Part shown: positions 16,601 through 24,095 of the stretch, in pieces
Layout of the letters: each line of letters starts with the position of its first letter
Numbering within the stretch: the stretch's first letter is position 1
Source of the DNA: an uncultured Clostridia bacterium
GTDB lineage: Bacteria > Bacillota > Clostridia > Lachnospirales > Bianqueaceae
DNA: 43,114 bases
Assembly (NCBI GenBank): GCA_944383515.1
Contig: CALWPV010000094.1
Span: 1-43,114 of the forward strand
Direction of reading: 5' to 3'
The notes under the pieces: generated by a model
Seen by the model: the letters and a program-made list of their open reading frames with translations, nothing else
What the model was told of the DNA's origin: nothing
The model's database searches: none
Translations under genes and position numbers: made by a program

Positions 16601-17050
16601 ATGCCATTACCTAAAGGAAGATTTCCCTACCTGTTCGGGCTCGTATGCGCTGCCATTGTGGTACTCGCCGTTCTCTATGTGCCCGGTCACCTTGCCGACC
16701 GCCGCGCCGAGCGCTTTGCCGAGCCTTTCTATAACCACCTGCTCCCCGAGGGAGCCCGGCTTCTGCAAACGTCGGCCGCCGAAAATGACGAAAACGGCGT
16801 CACCACCACCAGCGCCACAATACTGCTGCAAAGCGAGTGGGACCAGGCCGCGTTATTTGACTTTTATAACGACACCACTTACCCGCCGGCGCGGGAAAAC
16901 GACCAGGTTACCCTCTCTGTTTTGCCGCTTGACGAAAACAGTTTACAAGCCGTGCAGCAGGCCGGTCTCTATGAGGAAGAGGGCGGCTCCTACTGGTTTA
17001 TCTACTTGTATAGCGCTCCGCCGAGGGCAGCACATACTTCTGCAGAATAG
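16601..17050 (+). CDS. Small membrane-anchored hypothetical protein
   Basis: A 149-residue protein with one N-terminal membrane segment (FGLVCAAIVVLAVLYVPG, residues 12-29) and an extracytoplasmic domain of about 115 residues. No family is recognised. GGAGG precedes the ATG by 9 bases, and a GCGCAGC/GCTGCGC palindrome lies immediately upstream of that site. The 3' end overlaps the end of the convergent DUF885 gene by 53 bases. Codon use and the good start support a real gene; the function is unknown. Confidence 0.68.
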   Translation: MPLPKGRFPYLFGLVCAAIVVLAVLYVPGHLADRRAERFAEPFYNHLLPEGARLLQTSAAENDENGVTTTSATILLQSEWDQAALFDFYNDTTYPPARENDQVTLSVLPLDENSLQAVQQAGLYEEEGGSYWFIYLYSAPPRAAHTSAE

Positions 17051-18767
17051 CAAACGGACAGGGGCCGGTTTGCAGCACGCTTTCATGAAAGGCCACTTCG
17101 TCAAAAGCCTCTCCCTGCGCCTCCTGGGCCTTGGCATATAGCTCTTCCAGTTCCAGCCAGCCCAGACAGTACATTTGGTAATTGACGGGCTCGGCAATCA
17201 CATAGTTCATAATATCCTGCGCGGCTGAAGCATCCAGGCCCAGCTGCGTTAAAAAGGCCTGCGTTTCTTCCAGGCTCCACCCTTCATAATTCACTCCAAT
17301 CTCAATGCGGGCGCTGACTAATAAATTCAGCTCCGCATTGATTTTTTCTAAATCGCCGTACAGCTCCCGTTCAAAGGGATAATACGCATACGACGTCATT
17401 TCCACATACGTAGCCCAGCCTTCGCTATAGCCCGAAAACGTAAGCACGCTGCGCAGCGGATGCGGATTGTGCGATAAAAAGTAAACGGTTTGATACATAT
17501 GCCCCGGAATCCCTTCATGCGCCAGGGTAGCCCATAAAGATCCCATGCTGCCCCCGGCCTCATTGATATAAATAGAGTTTTCCTGATACGCGTCAATAGG
17601 CGGAATCATATAAAACGCCGGACTCACGCTGTCTTGCAGCGACGCATGCACCGGAGTTACCGTAAACTCAATGGCAGAAATTGCGGGAAAACGGTCGGTC
17701 ACCACCTCCTCCAGATAACGAATATCTTCCTCCGGATCCGACGCGGCATACAGCGTCTCCTCCTGAAAATAAGCGGAATACTCTTCAAAATTCGCAGAGA
17801 CCAGCGTAACGAGTTCTTGCAGCGTATCTTGCAGCGCCTGCTCCAGCACCGCAATAACTTCTTCCGGGGTCTTATCGGTTCCTACCGTGCTTGCGAGAAG
17901 ATACTGATAGTACTCTTTTCCCCTCTCATACCCCGCGAGTCCAAGCTCATTTTGGCCGCTGCCCTTCAGCGCTTCAAATACCTCAATGATTGTTTCATAG
18001 GTTGGCGCTACCGATTCCAGTACGGCGCGGAGATTCCGGTCTTGCAGCTCTTCTTTTTCTTTTTCGGACAGTCCTTCCATGCTTTCTATGCGGCTTTCAA
18101 ACGTTTCAATCAGGACATTGTGCGCCGGATCGGCAATAAACTCTTCGCACTGGCGAATCACCTCTTCCGCATTACTTTCCGACATAAAATAGCCCTTTTC
18201 TGCTTTTTGCCGCTCAAAATCCAGAAAGGAGCCGACATACTCCGGCAGAAACGTCAATAGCTGTAAATAGTCTTCTACATCTTGCCTATCATAAAACGGA
18301 TACTCCGACAGCGTAATCGGAAGATTCATCTGCAGTCCGCTGGTATACGCAAACGGTTCGTATAAATCGATATACTGATTAAATGAAAGCTCTGTCTCTA
18401 AGGAATACTCCAAAATTTCATACAGAAGCCGGTCTTCCGAAGGCAAATCTACCGTTTCATAGCGCCTAAGCTCTGCCAGCGTCTCTTCCATTTCTTTCTG
18501 TTCTTGCTCCAGCGCTTCTTCTGAAAAGTCCACCTGTCCCCAAGTGACCTCGTCCATCGTTATGCCCATGCGCTCCGGCTCTTTTAATGTATAATGAAAC
18601 GTAATTGTATCACTGGTCACGCTCTGCTCAAATAGCTCCCAAACGAACGCGGAAAAATCTTCGGCGTCTGGCTGCTCCTGCCGCATACAACCGCTTACAA
18701 ACAGAGTAAGCACAAGCAGCACCGCGACGATACTTTGTCGCAGCGCTCCCCAAGGAAATCGTTTCAT
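16998..18767 (-). CDS. DUF885 family lipoprotein, putative zinc metallopeptidase
   Basis: A 589-residue exported lipoprotein: signal peptide VAVLLVLTLFVSGC with the lipobox cysteine, then a large alpha-helical domain. The motif HEGIPGHMYQ is the conserved HExxxxH-like zinc site of DUF885 (M3/M32-like gluzincin-type fold), and the downstream SEGWATYVEM supplies the conserved Glu. These proteins are predicted peptidases acting outside the membrane; the substrate is not established. Length is typical and the motifs are intact, so it should be active. AAGGAG precedes the ATG by about 8 bases. It is not in an operon with its neighbours. Confidence 0.9.
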   Translation of the reverse strand: MKRFPWGALRQSIVAVLLVLTLFVSGCMRQEQPDAEDFSAFVWELFEQSVTSDTITFHYTLKEPERMGITMDEVTWGQVDFSEEALEQEQKEMEETLAELRRYETVDLPSEDRLLYEILEYSLETELSFNQYIDLYEPFAYTSGLQMNLPITLSEYPFYDRQDVEDYLQLLTFLPEYVGSFLDFERQKAEKGYFMSESNAEEVIRQCEEFIADPAHNVLIETFESRIESMEGLSEKEKEELQDRNLRAVLESVAPTYETIIEVFEALKGSGQNELGLAGYERGKEYYQYLLASTVGTDKTPEEVIAVLEQALQDTLQELVTLVSANFEEYSAYFQEETLYAASDPEEDIRYLEEVVTDRFPAISAIEFTVTPVHASLQDSVSPAFYMIPPIDAYQENSIYINEAGGSMGSLWATLAHEGIPGHMYQTVYFLSHNPHPLRSVLTFSGYSEGWATYVEMTSYAYYPFERELYGDLEKINAELNLLVSARIEIGVNYEGWSLEETQAFLTQLGLDASAAQDIMNYVIAEPVNYQMYCLGWLELEELYAKAQEAQGEAFDEVAFHESVLQTGPCPFAILQKYVLPSAERYTSR

Positions 18768-18805
18768 GCCTTCTCTCCTTAAAAATACTTTTTTATTTTT
18801 GGGTA

Positions 18806-18834
18806 TTGACTTTTATATCACTCTGCGCTATAAT
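18806..18834 (+). promoter_or_regulatory. Promoter of tRNA-Gly
   Basis: TTGACT (18806-18811), 17 bases, TATAAT (18829-18834), 13 bases before the tRNA gene. Confidence 0.85.
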
Positions 18835-18847
18835 ACATTTCGTTGAT

Positions 18848-18919
18848 GCGCGAATGGCTCAGTGGTAGAGCATCGCCTTGCCAAGGCGAGGGTCGCGAGT
18901 TCGAATCTCGTTTCGCGCT
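18848..18919 (+). tRNA. tRNA-Gly(GCC)
   Basis: The acceptor stem GCGCGAA/TTCGCGC, a D-arm with GGCTCAGTGGTAGAGC, the anticodon stem-loop TCGCCTTGCCAAGGCGA (anticodon GCC) and the GTTCGAATC T-loop form a complete cloverleaf, with a U discriminator. CCA is not encoded. Confidence 0.96.
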
Positions 18920-18928
18920 CTTTCTTTT

Positions 18929-18958
18929 AAACATTCAGGCTTTAGCTTGGATGTTTTT
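18929..18958 (+). terminator. Terminator of tRNA-Gly, overlapping the sirtuin stop
   Basis: AAACAT (18929-18934) pairs with ATGTTT (18951-18956), with a further AGGC/GCTT stem inside, followed by T residues. It overlaps the last codons and stop of the convergent sirtuin gene. Confidence 0.6.
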
Positions 18959-19709
18959 TTATTTCCTCAAGGCGAATCTGCTTCAGGGTTTCTCCCACGG
19001 CGCCTTGAATCACCAGGTCCGCTTCCTGATCCAGCGGCGTTGGCGTCTGATTGATAATCACCAGATGCGCTCCCGAAAAATAATGCACAAACCCGCTGGC
19101 CGGATAGACCGAAAGCGAAGTGCCGGCCACGATCAGCATGTCGGCCTGTGTGATTGCCTCCAGCGCGCCATGCACCGCCTCTTCCGGCAGAGCCTCCTCA
19201 TATAAGACTACACTGGGTTTGACCACGCCTCCGCATGCGCACCGCGGAATACCGCGCGAATGCAAAACATACTCCATCGGGTACTGCCGGCCGCAGCGCT
19301 CGCAATGATTGCGATGCACACTGCCATGCAGTTCGTAGACCGCCTGGCTTCCCGCCGCCTGATGCAGGCCATCAATATTTTGCGTCACTACCGCCCGGCA
19401 TATGCCTGTTTGCTCCATTTCCGCCAGTTTTTTATGTGCCTCATTGGGCTTTGCCTGCGGATACAACATATGAGAGCGATAAAACGCAAAGAAGAGCTCC
19501 GGATTGTCTCGGTACATCGTATGGCTAAGCAGCTCCTCCGGCGCATACGTCTCTGTTTGAGAGGCCCCTGAATAAGGCCGGCGATACAGCCCGTTGGCGC
19601 TGCGAAAATCGGGAATGCCGCTTTCTGTCGACACGCCCGCCCCGCCAAAAAATACGATTTTACGGCTGCCGCTAATCATCTGTTGTAAACGATCCAGCTG
19701 ACTGTTCAC
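18942..19709 (-). CDS. NAD-dependent protein deacylase (sirtuin, Sir2/CobB family)
   Basis: Removes acyl groups from lysine using NAD+. The start was set at the GTG complementary to 19707-19709, since GGAGG lies 6 bases before it; the longer frame would run into a palindromic element. The 255-residue protein has the NAD-binding GAGVSTESGIPDFRS (residues 23-37), TQNIDGLH, the catalytic histidine in LHGSVH, zinc ligands CERC and CAC (second pair spaced by one residue), and GTSLSVYPA. It is convergent with tRNA-Gly and shares no operon. A 110-base palindromic structure stands directly upstream and may belong to its leader. Confidence 0.93.
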   Translation of the reverse strand: MNSQLDRLQQMISGSRKIVFFGGAGVSTESGIPDFRSANGLYRRPYSGASQTETYAPEELLSHTMYRDNPELFFAFYRSHMLYPQAKPNEAHKKLAEMEQTGICRAVVTQNIDGLHQAAGSQAVYELHGSVHRNHCERCGRQYPMEYVLHSRGIPRCACGGVVKPSVVLYEEALPEEAVHGALEAITQADMLIVAGTSLSVYPASGFVHYFSGAHLVIINQTPTPLDQEADLVIQGAVGETLKQIRLEEIKKHPS

Positions 19710-19740
19710 ATGTATCCTCCTTTCACCATACCGCCAAACG

Positions 19741-19831
19741 AATACTCTTGTTTTTACCATAAGTTTGGCGTTGCACGCCAAACTTAGTAAGAAATCCTTC
19801 GGAATTCTTACGGTCGTTCTGTGTGAGTATT
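19741..19831. repeat. Branched palindromic element upstream of the sirtuin gene
   Basis: An outer AATACTC (19741-19747)/GAGTATT (19825-19831) pair encloses two hairpins: AAGTTTGGCG (19761-19770) with CGCCAAACTT (19776-19785), perfect over 10 bp, and GTAAGAAATCC (19787-19797) with GGAATTCTTAC (19801-19811), one mismatch. TTTTACCATA occurs at both ends. It could be a structured leader of the sirtuin mRNA or a palindromic intergenic repeat. Confidence 0.6.
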
Positions 19832-19911
19832 TTACCATAGAATAACCCAATTGTACATTGTCTTATCCGCGCCGGCCGGGCCTTGCTCAAAAAATAATCT
19901 CAAGTTTACCT

Positions 19912-19939
19912 TTGCTTTTAGTCTGAAACATGATACAAT
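19912..19939 (+). promoter_or_regulatory. Possible promoter of the TetR gene
   Basis: TTGCTT (19912-19917), a 16-base spacer and TACAAT (19934-19939) with a TGA extended -10. If used, the transcript would carry a leader of about 210 bases containing the hairpin series at 19989-20152. Confidence 0.5.
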
Positions 19940-19988
19940 AGCTTTATAAACTTACTGCAAAAATGGATTGGGAGTTCTTACAACCCCC

Positions 19989-20152
19989 GGGAGCTACAAG
20001 CTCCAGAATGGAGGAATCGTGTGAAAATTCAGCTCGAATAGCTGATTTTTCACACAGTTATTTGTGCCGAAGCGCCACAAATAACCTCTTTCGCAGGCGC
20101 GAATCTTAAATTCGCGCCGCGACCTCCGCGCTAAAGCGCTTCAGAACGGAGG
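19989..20152 (+). repeat. Series of five hairpins in the leader of the TetR gene
   Basis: Five inverted repeats follow one another: GGAGCT/AGCTCC (19990-20004); a 16-bp stem with one mismatch (20019-20034 with 20040-20055); GTTATTTGTG/CACAAATAAC (20057-20066, 20076-20085); GGCGCGAAT/ATTCGCGCC (20096-20104, 20110-20118); and CCTCCG/CGGAGG (20123-20128, 20147-20152). The last arm is the ribosome binding site of the TetR gene. Together with the branched element this fills the 448 bases 19710-20157, in which no gene is supported. Confidence 0.72.
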
Positions 20153-20157
20153 ATACT

Positions 20158-20676
20158 ATGCAACAAAAAAACAAAGACAACAAACTGGCCCTCATTGAAG
20201 CCCTTCCCAAGCTGCTGCCCAAAATGAAATTTAATTCCGTAACCATTAAAGACATTACGGATAAAGCCGGCGTCTCCAGACTCACCTTCTATCACAACTT
20301 TGTAGGTAAAGAAGATATTATGAACCAGTATTATGATCATATGCTGGATCTATATTTTGAAACACAGGAAGACGCGTCCTTTCCGGATTTTTCCTCGGCC
20401 ATGATCAGCTGCCTAAGTTACTGGCAAGACCGCGCTAACGATCATACCATTGAGCTTTCCGAGCCATTTGACAACTTGCTGCTGGCTCCGCTGGGCCGCT
20501 ACATGAAATGGATTTTAAATCGAACGCAAATGACCGATCGTTTATCTTCCCAGCAAACCGAATTTTTAATTGGCGGCTTTTTCCAGGTTATGCTCCAGTG
20601 GCTGAAAAACCCCGGAGAGCGCAGCGCTGCCGATGTCGTTCAGGATTTACTGCGCATATTACAGCTGCCCGCCTAA
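20158..20676 (+). CDS. TetR/AcrR family transcriptional regulator
   Basis: A 172-residue regulator. The N-terminal helix-turn-helix is KFNSVTIKDITDKAGVSRLT followed by FYHNFVGKEDI, the standard TetR DNA-binding pattern, and the remainder is a helical ligand-binding domain of about 115 residues with no recognisable ligand signature. The ATG at 20158 has GGAGG 5 bases upstream, held in a hairpin arm. Adenosine deaminase follows after 85 bases that repeat part of this gene's leader, so the two could be regulated alike. Target genes are unknown; autoregulation through the upstream palindromes is possible. Confidence 0.88.
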   Translation: MQQKNKDNKLALIEALPKLLPKMKFNSVTIKDITDKAGVSRLTFYHNFVGKEDIMNQYYDHMLDLYFETQEDASFPDFSSAMISCLSYWQDRANDHTIELSEPFDNLLLAPLGRYMKWILNRTQMTDRLSSQQTEFLIGGFFQVMLQWLKNPGERSAADVVQDLLRILQLPA

Positions 20677-20700
20677 TCCGGTGTTACTTCGGAACGCAGG

Positions 20701-20754
20701 GGCAAACCTTTGGTTTGCGCCGCGATCTCCGCGCTAAAGCGTTTTGAAACGGAG
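20701..20754 (+). promoter_or_regulatory. Leader element of the adenosine deaminase gene, related to the TetR leader
   Basis: GCAAACC/GGTTTGC (20702-20708, 20712-20718) is followed by CTCCG (20727-20731) that pairs with CGGAG (20750-20754), part of the GGAGG ribosome binding site. The segment from CGCCGCGA through the start codon is closely similar to 20115-20160 before the TetR gene, including the shared CTCCGCGCTAAAGCG. Confidence 0.65.
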
Positions 20755-20761
20755 GATGATT

Positions 20762-21715
20762 ATGGATTCAAATACACGATCCCGCAGTGACAACCTGCGG
20801 GATTTGTCTAAGGCTGAGCTTCACTGCCATTTGGACGGCTCTTTGCCGCTGCCCACGCTGCGCGCGCTACTCGGCCGGGCCGATCTAACGCCCGATCAGG
20901 TGGAGGCGCCGCCCCGATGCAAAGACTTGGCGCAGTATCTGGAAAAATTCGATTGGCCGCTGCAGGCCTTACAAACCGAGGCGCATCTCAGCCGGGGCGC
21001 TCACGATTTGCTTTACGCCATGGCCGGCGACGGCGTGCAGTATGCCGAGGTTCGGTTTGCGCCGCTTCTTCATACAACGCAGGGACTGCGCTGCGAAGAA
21101 GTGGTTGAAAGCGTGCTCACAGGTATACGCAGCGCGCAAAGCGAGGGGTGCGCCACCAAGGCGCAGCTTATTTTATGCGCTATGCGTCACCATACGCCGC
21201 AGCAAAATGAAGTCGTTTTGCAAACGGCTCTTACCTTTCGCGGCAGCGGCGTATGCGCCATCGATCTGGCCGGCGATGAGGCGGCGTATCCCCTGTATGC
21301 GCATGCCGCTTTGTTTCGCGCCGCTCGTAAGGAAAACCTTCCTTTTACTATCCACGCCGGCGAATGTGGCAGCGTGGACAATGTACGCTGCGCCGTCGAA
21401 CTGGGCGCCGCGCGCCTAGGCCACGGAATTGCCCTGATGCAGGATGCGGCCCTGATGAAGGAGGTGGCGCGCCGGGGTATTGGCGTTGAAATGTGCCCCA
21501 CCAGCAATTTGCAAACCGCGGCCATTTCCGACTGGGCCAGCTATCCGCTGATGCAATTTTTACGCGCAGGCATTAAAGTATGCGTAAATACCGATAACCG
21601 TACGGTAAGCGCTACAACGCTAACGCAGGAGCTGGAGCTGGTGCAGCGCACCTGGCCCCAGGAGCACGTAATAGAAATACTCACGCAAAATGCCTTCGAC
21701 CTTGCTTTTGCATAA
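20762..21715 (+). CDS. add: Adenosine deaminase family protein
   Basis: A 317-residue metal-dependent amidohydrolase that deaminates adenosine (or a related aminated purine) to inosine. Zinc ligands are in KAELHCHLDGSLP (HxH), TIHAGEC, LGHGIAL and the late VNTDNR aspartate, and the catalytic Glu follows the HAGE histidine. The start was set at ATG 20762 because GGAGG lies 6 bases upstream. Length is near the family norm. The aspartate motif is NTDNR rather than the usual NTDDP, as seen in several clostridial members, so the exact substrate may differ. It lies between TetR and the M14 peptidase; xpt at 36.5 kb is another purine-salvage gene. Confidence 0.88.
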   Translation: MDSNTRSRSDNLRDLSKAELHCHLDGSLPLPTLRALLGRADLTPDQVEAPPRCKDLAQYLEKFDWPLQALQTEAHLSRGAHDLLYAMAGDGVQYAEVRFAPLLHTTQGLRCEEVVESVLTGIRSAQSEGCATKAQLILCAMRHHTPQQNEVVLQTALTFRGSGVCAIDLAGDEAAYPLYAHAALFRAARKENLPFTIHAGECGSVDNVRCAVELGAARLGHGIALMQDAALMKEVARRGIGVEMCPTSNLQTAAISDWASYPLMQFLRAGIKVCVNTDNRTVSATTLTQELELVQRTWPQEHVIEILTQNAFDLAFA

Positions 21716-21752
21716 CCGCAGGGCAAATGAAACGATAAGGGAGAAACATACT

Positions 21753-23147
21753 ATGCTTACACAAGAACTTCTGAAAAGAGTACTGGCCAAGGTGCCAGAT
21801 TACCAAACGTTTATGACCGTAGACGAGCTGGATGCTAGCAGCCGCCGCTTGGCGCAGGAATATCCCGGCGTTGTGTCTTTAACCGAAATTGGTAAGAGCC
21901 GCAGCGGCCATCCGCTGCTTTGTCTAACCATTGGCTGCGGCTCTGAAAACGCGATATTATATGGCTGCCCACACCCTAACGAGCCCATTGGCGCGATGAT
22001 GCTGGAGGCGTTTTCAAGAATTTTAGCGGAAGACGCCGAGCTGCGGCAGGCGCTGGACTACACCTTTTATATTATTAAAGTATGGGACGTTGACGGTGTG
22101 CGCCTGAACGAGCCCTGGTTTAAAGGCCCTTTTAGCATTACCAATTACGTGCGTCACTTCTTCCGTCCGGCGCCCACGCGCCAGGTGGACTGGACCTTTC
22201 CGATTGACTATAAAAACCTGCATTTTCATGATACCATTCCCGAAACGCGCGCGCTGCAAAATTTAATCGATCAGCTGCACCCCCGTTTTCTGTACTCTTT
22301 GCACAACTCCGCTTTTGGCGGCGTTTACTGGTATGTAACCCAGCCGCTGGAAGAATCGTTTTACGATCGGCTGCGCGGCGTGGCTGCCGGGCAGCACATG
22401 CCGATTGATCTTGGCGAGCCGGAAGCGCCGTATATTGAGCGCCTTAGCTCAGCCGTGTATCGAAGCATTAGCATGGCCGATACCTACGATTATTACGAAG
22501 CCTACGGGCAGGCGCATCCGGAAGACCTATGCGGCTCCGGTACCTGCAGCGCCGATTACGGCAAGCAAGCCTGCGGCGCCTTTACGCTCTTAACCGAGCT
22601 GCCCTACTTCTTTAACCCGGCCATCTGTGACCAGTCCGCTTCGGATATGCTGCGCCGCGATGCCAAACTGTACGCTCTAGATTACCGCAAACGCATGCGG
22701 CAGTTTGCGCAGGAAACGCTGGCCGATTCTTGGCACTATATCGATCCAGAAAATCCGTTCAAATTTGCCATGGAAGGCTTTAACAGCATCGACGACGATT
22801 CGGCTACTCGCCAGATGTTACAAACGCACCCGGAATACCAAAAGCCGGCCACGATATCCGAAAAATTCTCCAATGTAGATTTGCAGCCCTTCTTCAGCTG
22901 TTTGACGCTCTGCCTGTACACGCGGGCCTACGAAACCGAGCTGGAAGCTATGCGGCAGCGCGGCGAAGCGGACCAATCCAAGCAGGCGGCGCTGGAAAAA
23001 GCCTACCAGCGCTTTCGCGCCAAGTTAGACGAACAAGCCGCCTTAGCCGAGCAAAACCTGTCTTATGAAGTGGTTCCCATTCAAAGGCTGATTCGCATTC
23101 AGCTTGAATCCGGATTTCTCTGCGCCGATCACATCCGCCGGGCTTAA
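21753..23147 (+). CDS. M14 family zinc carboxypeptidase-like protein
   Basis: A 464-residue protein of the M14 fold. The zinc motif is CPHPNEPIGAMML (HxxE), the third ligand is in SLHNSAFGG, and GKSRSGHPLLCLTIG precedes the site as in other M14 proteins. No signal peptide is visible, so it is probably cytoplasmic, like many clostridial members. The start at ATG 21753 has AAGGGAG about 10 bases upstream; the longer frame would overlap the adenosine deaminase gene. The protein is probably co-transcribed with that gene. Substrate unknown; peptide or amidated amino-acid hydrolysis is expected. Confidence 0.85.
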   Translation: MLTQELLKRVLAKVPDYQTFMTVDELDASSRRLAQEYPGVVSLTEIGKSRSGHPLLCLTIGCGSENAILYGCPHPNEPIGAMMLEAFSRILAEDAELRQALDYTFYIIKVWDVDGVRLNEPWFKGPFSITNYVRHFFRPAPTRQVDWTFPIDYKNLHFHDTIPETRALQNLIDQLHPRFLYSLHNSAFGGVYWYVTQPLEESFYDRLRGVAAGQHMPIDLGEPEAPYIERLSSAVYRSISMADTYDYYEAYGQAHPEDLCGSGTCSADYGKQACGAFTLLTELPYFFNPAICDQSASDMLRRDAKLYALDYRKRMRQFAQETLADSWHYIDPENPFKFAMEGFNSIDDDSATRQMLQTHPEYQKPATISEKFSNVDLQPFFSCLTLCLYTRAYETELEAMRQRGEADQSKQAALEKAYQRFRAKLDEQAALAEQNLSYEVVPIQRLIRIQLESGFLCADHIRRA

Positions 23148-23189
23148 TCCGGCGCTCCTAGTTTCTTTCTTATATGCCGAGGTTTCCTC

Positions 23190-24029
23190 ATGCTAGATTC
23201 TATTCTTGACGCGCTGCTTGACAGCCTTAGGCTGGTTCCGTTTCTGTTTCTGACCTACCTGCTCATGGAGCTGCTGGAGCATAAGCTCAGTGGCCGTACG
23301 TTAACCGCGATCCATAAGGCCGGACAATACGGGCCCGCGATCGGCGGGCTGCTGGGCATAGTCCCTCAGTGCGGCTTTTCCGCCGCCGTAGCCAATTTAT
23401 ACGCCGGCGGCGTTGTCACGCGCGGAACGCTAATTGCGGTTTTTCTTTCTACCTCGGACGAAATGCTGCCGATATTTCTCTCTGAAAATGTGGGAGCCGC
23501 GTTCATTTTAAAAGTAGTCGCCGTCAAGGCGGCGGCCGCGATTCTCGTGGGGTTTGCCGTCGACTGGATTAGCCGCCAAAAGCCAAGGGCCAGCGCCATT
23601 CACGATATTTGCCTGCACGAGCATTGCGGGTGCAAGCAGGGTATCCTTCGCTCTGCCCTCATGCACACGCTCCAGATTTTCATATTCATTTTTCTTTTGT
23701 CGGCTGCCATGAATGTTGTTATCGGTTTTATTGGGCCAGAAAGCCTTTCAAACTTAATTCTAAACCAACCTATAGTAGGAGAATTGCTGGCGGCCGTGGT
23801 AGGGCTCATTCCCAACTGCGCCTCCTCTGTAGTCATCACCCAGCTCTATCTGCAAGGCGGTATGCGCGCCGGGGCCATGTTATCCGGCCTTCTCGTATCG
23901 TCCGGTGTGGGCCTACTCATTCTTTTTAGAATGCACCACAACCTGCGCGACAACCTGCTTACCTTAGCCATTTTGTTTATCTCGGGCGTCGCACTGGGTA
24001 GTTTACTGGGGCTGCTGCCCATTTTTTAA
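23190..24029 (+). CDS. Putative heavy-metal or arsenic efflux membrane protein (ArsP_2-like)
   Basis: A 279-residue protein with about 8-10 hydrophobic segments, starting MLDSILDALLDSLRLVPFLF. Its internal duplication shows in the paired motifs GLLGIVPQCGFSAA and GLIPNCASSVVIT, and a Cys/His-rich loop CLHEHCGCKQG could bind metal. This is the pattern of the putative metal-exporter family PF11449; the ion is uncertain (Mn or As have been suggested for relatives). The ribosome binding site GAGG is followed after three bases by CCTC, so it can form a small hairpin directly before the ATG. A terminator follows. Confidence 0.82.
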   Translation: MLDSILDALLDSLRLVPFLFLTYLLMELLEHKLSGRTLTAIHKAGQYGPAIGGLLGIVPQCGFSAAVANLYAGGVVTRGTLIAVFLSTSDEMLPIFLSENVGAAFILKVVAVKAAAAILVGFAVDWISRQKPRASAIHDICLHEHCGCKQGILRSALMHTLQIFIFIFLLSAAMNVVIGFIGPESLSNLILNQPIVGELLAAVVGLIPNCASSVVITQLYLQGGMRAGAMLSGLLVSSGVGLLILFRMHHNLRDNLLTLAILFISGVALGSLLGLLPIF

Positions 24030-24037
24030 CCAAGAAC

Positions 24038-24085
24038 AAGGGTGTCCTCCGATCCATACAATGGAAGGAAGGACACCCTTATTCT
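24038..24085. terminator. Terminator after the efflux-protein gene
   Basis: AAGGGTGTCCT (24038-24048) pairs with AGGACACCCTT (24070-24080), with an inner ATCCAT/ATGGA pairing. A T-rich stretch (ATTCTTTATT) follows on the plus strand, and the antiporter gene ends 16 bases further on, so it may serve both strands. Confidence 0.75.
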
Positions 24086-24095
24086 TTATTGCATT

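Noticed and set aside
20008-20109. A 33-codon open reading frame (starts MEESCENSARIADFSHS) in the hairpin series
   Set aside because: It has no ribosome binding site before its ATG and lies wholly within the inverted repeats, so it is best explained as a by-product of the palindromes.
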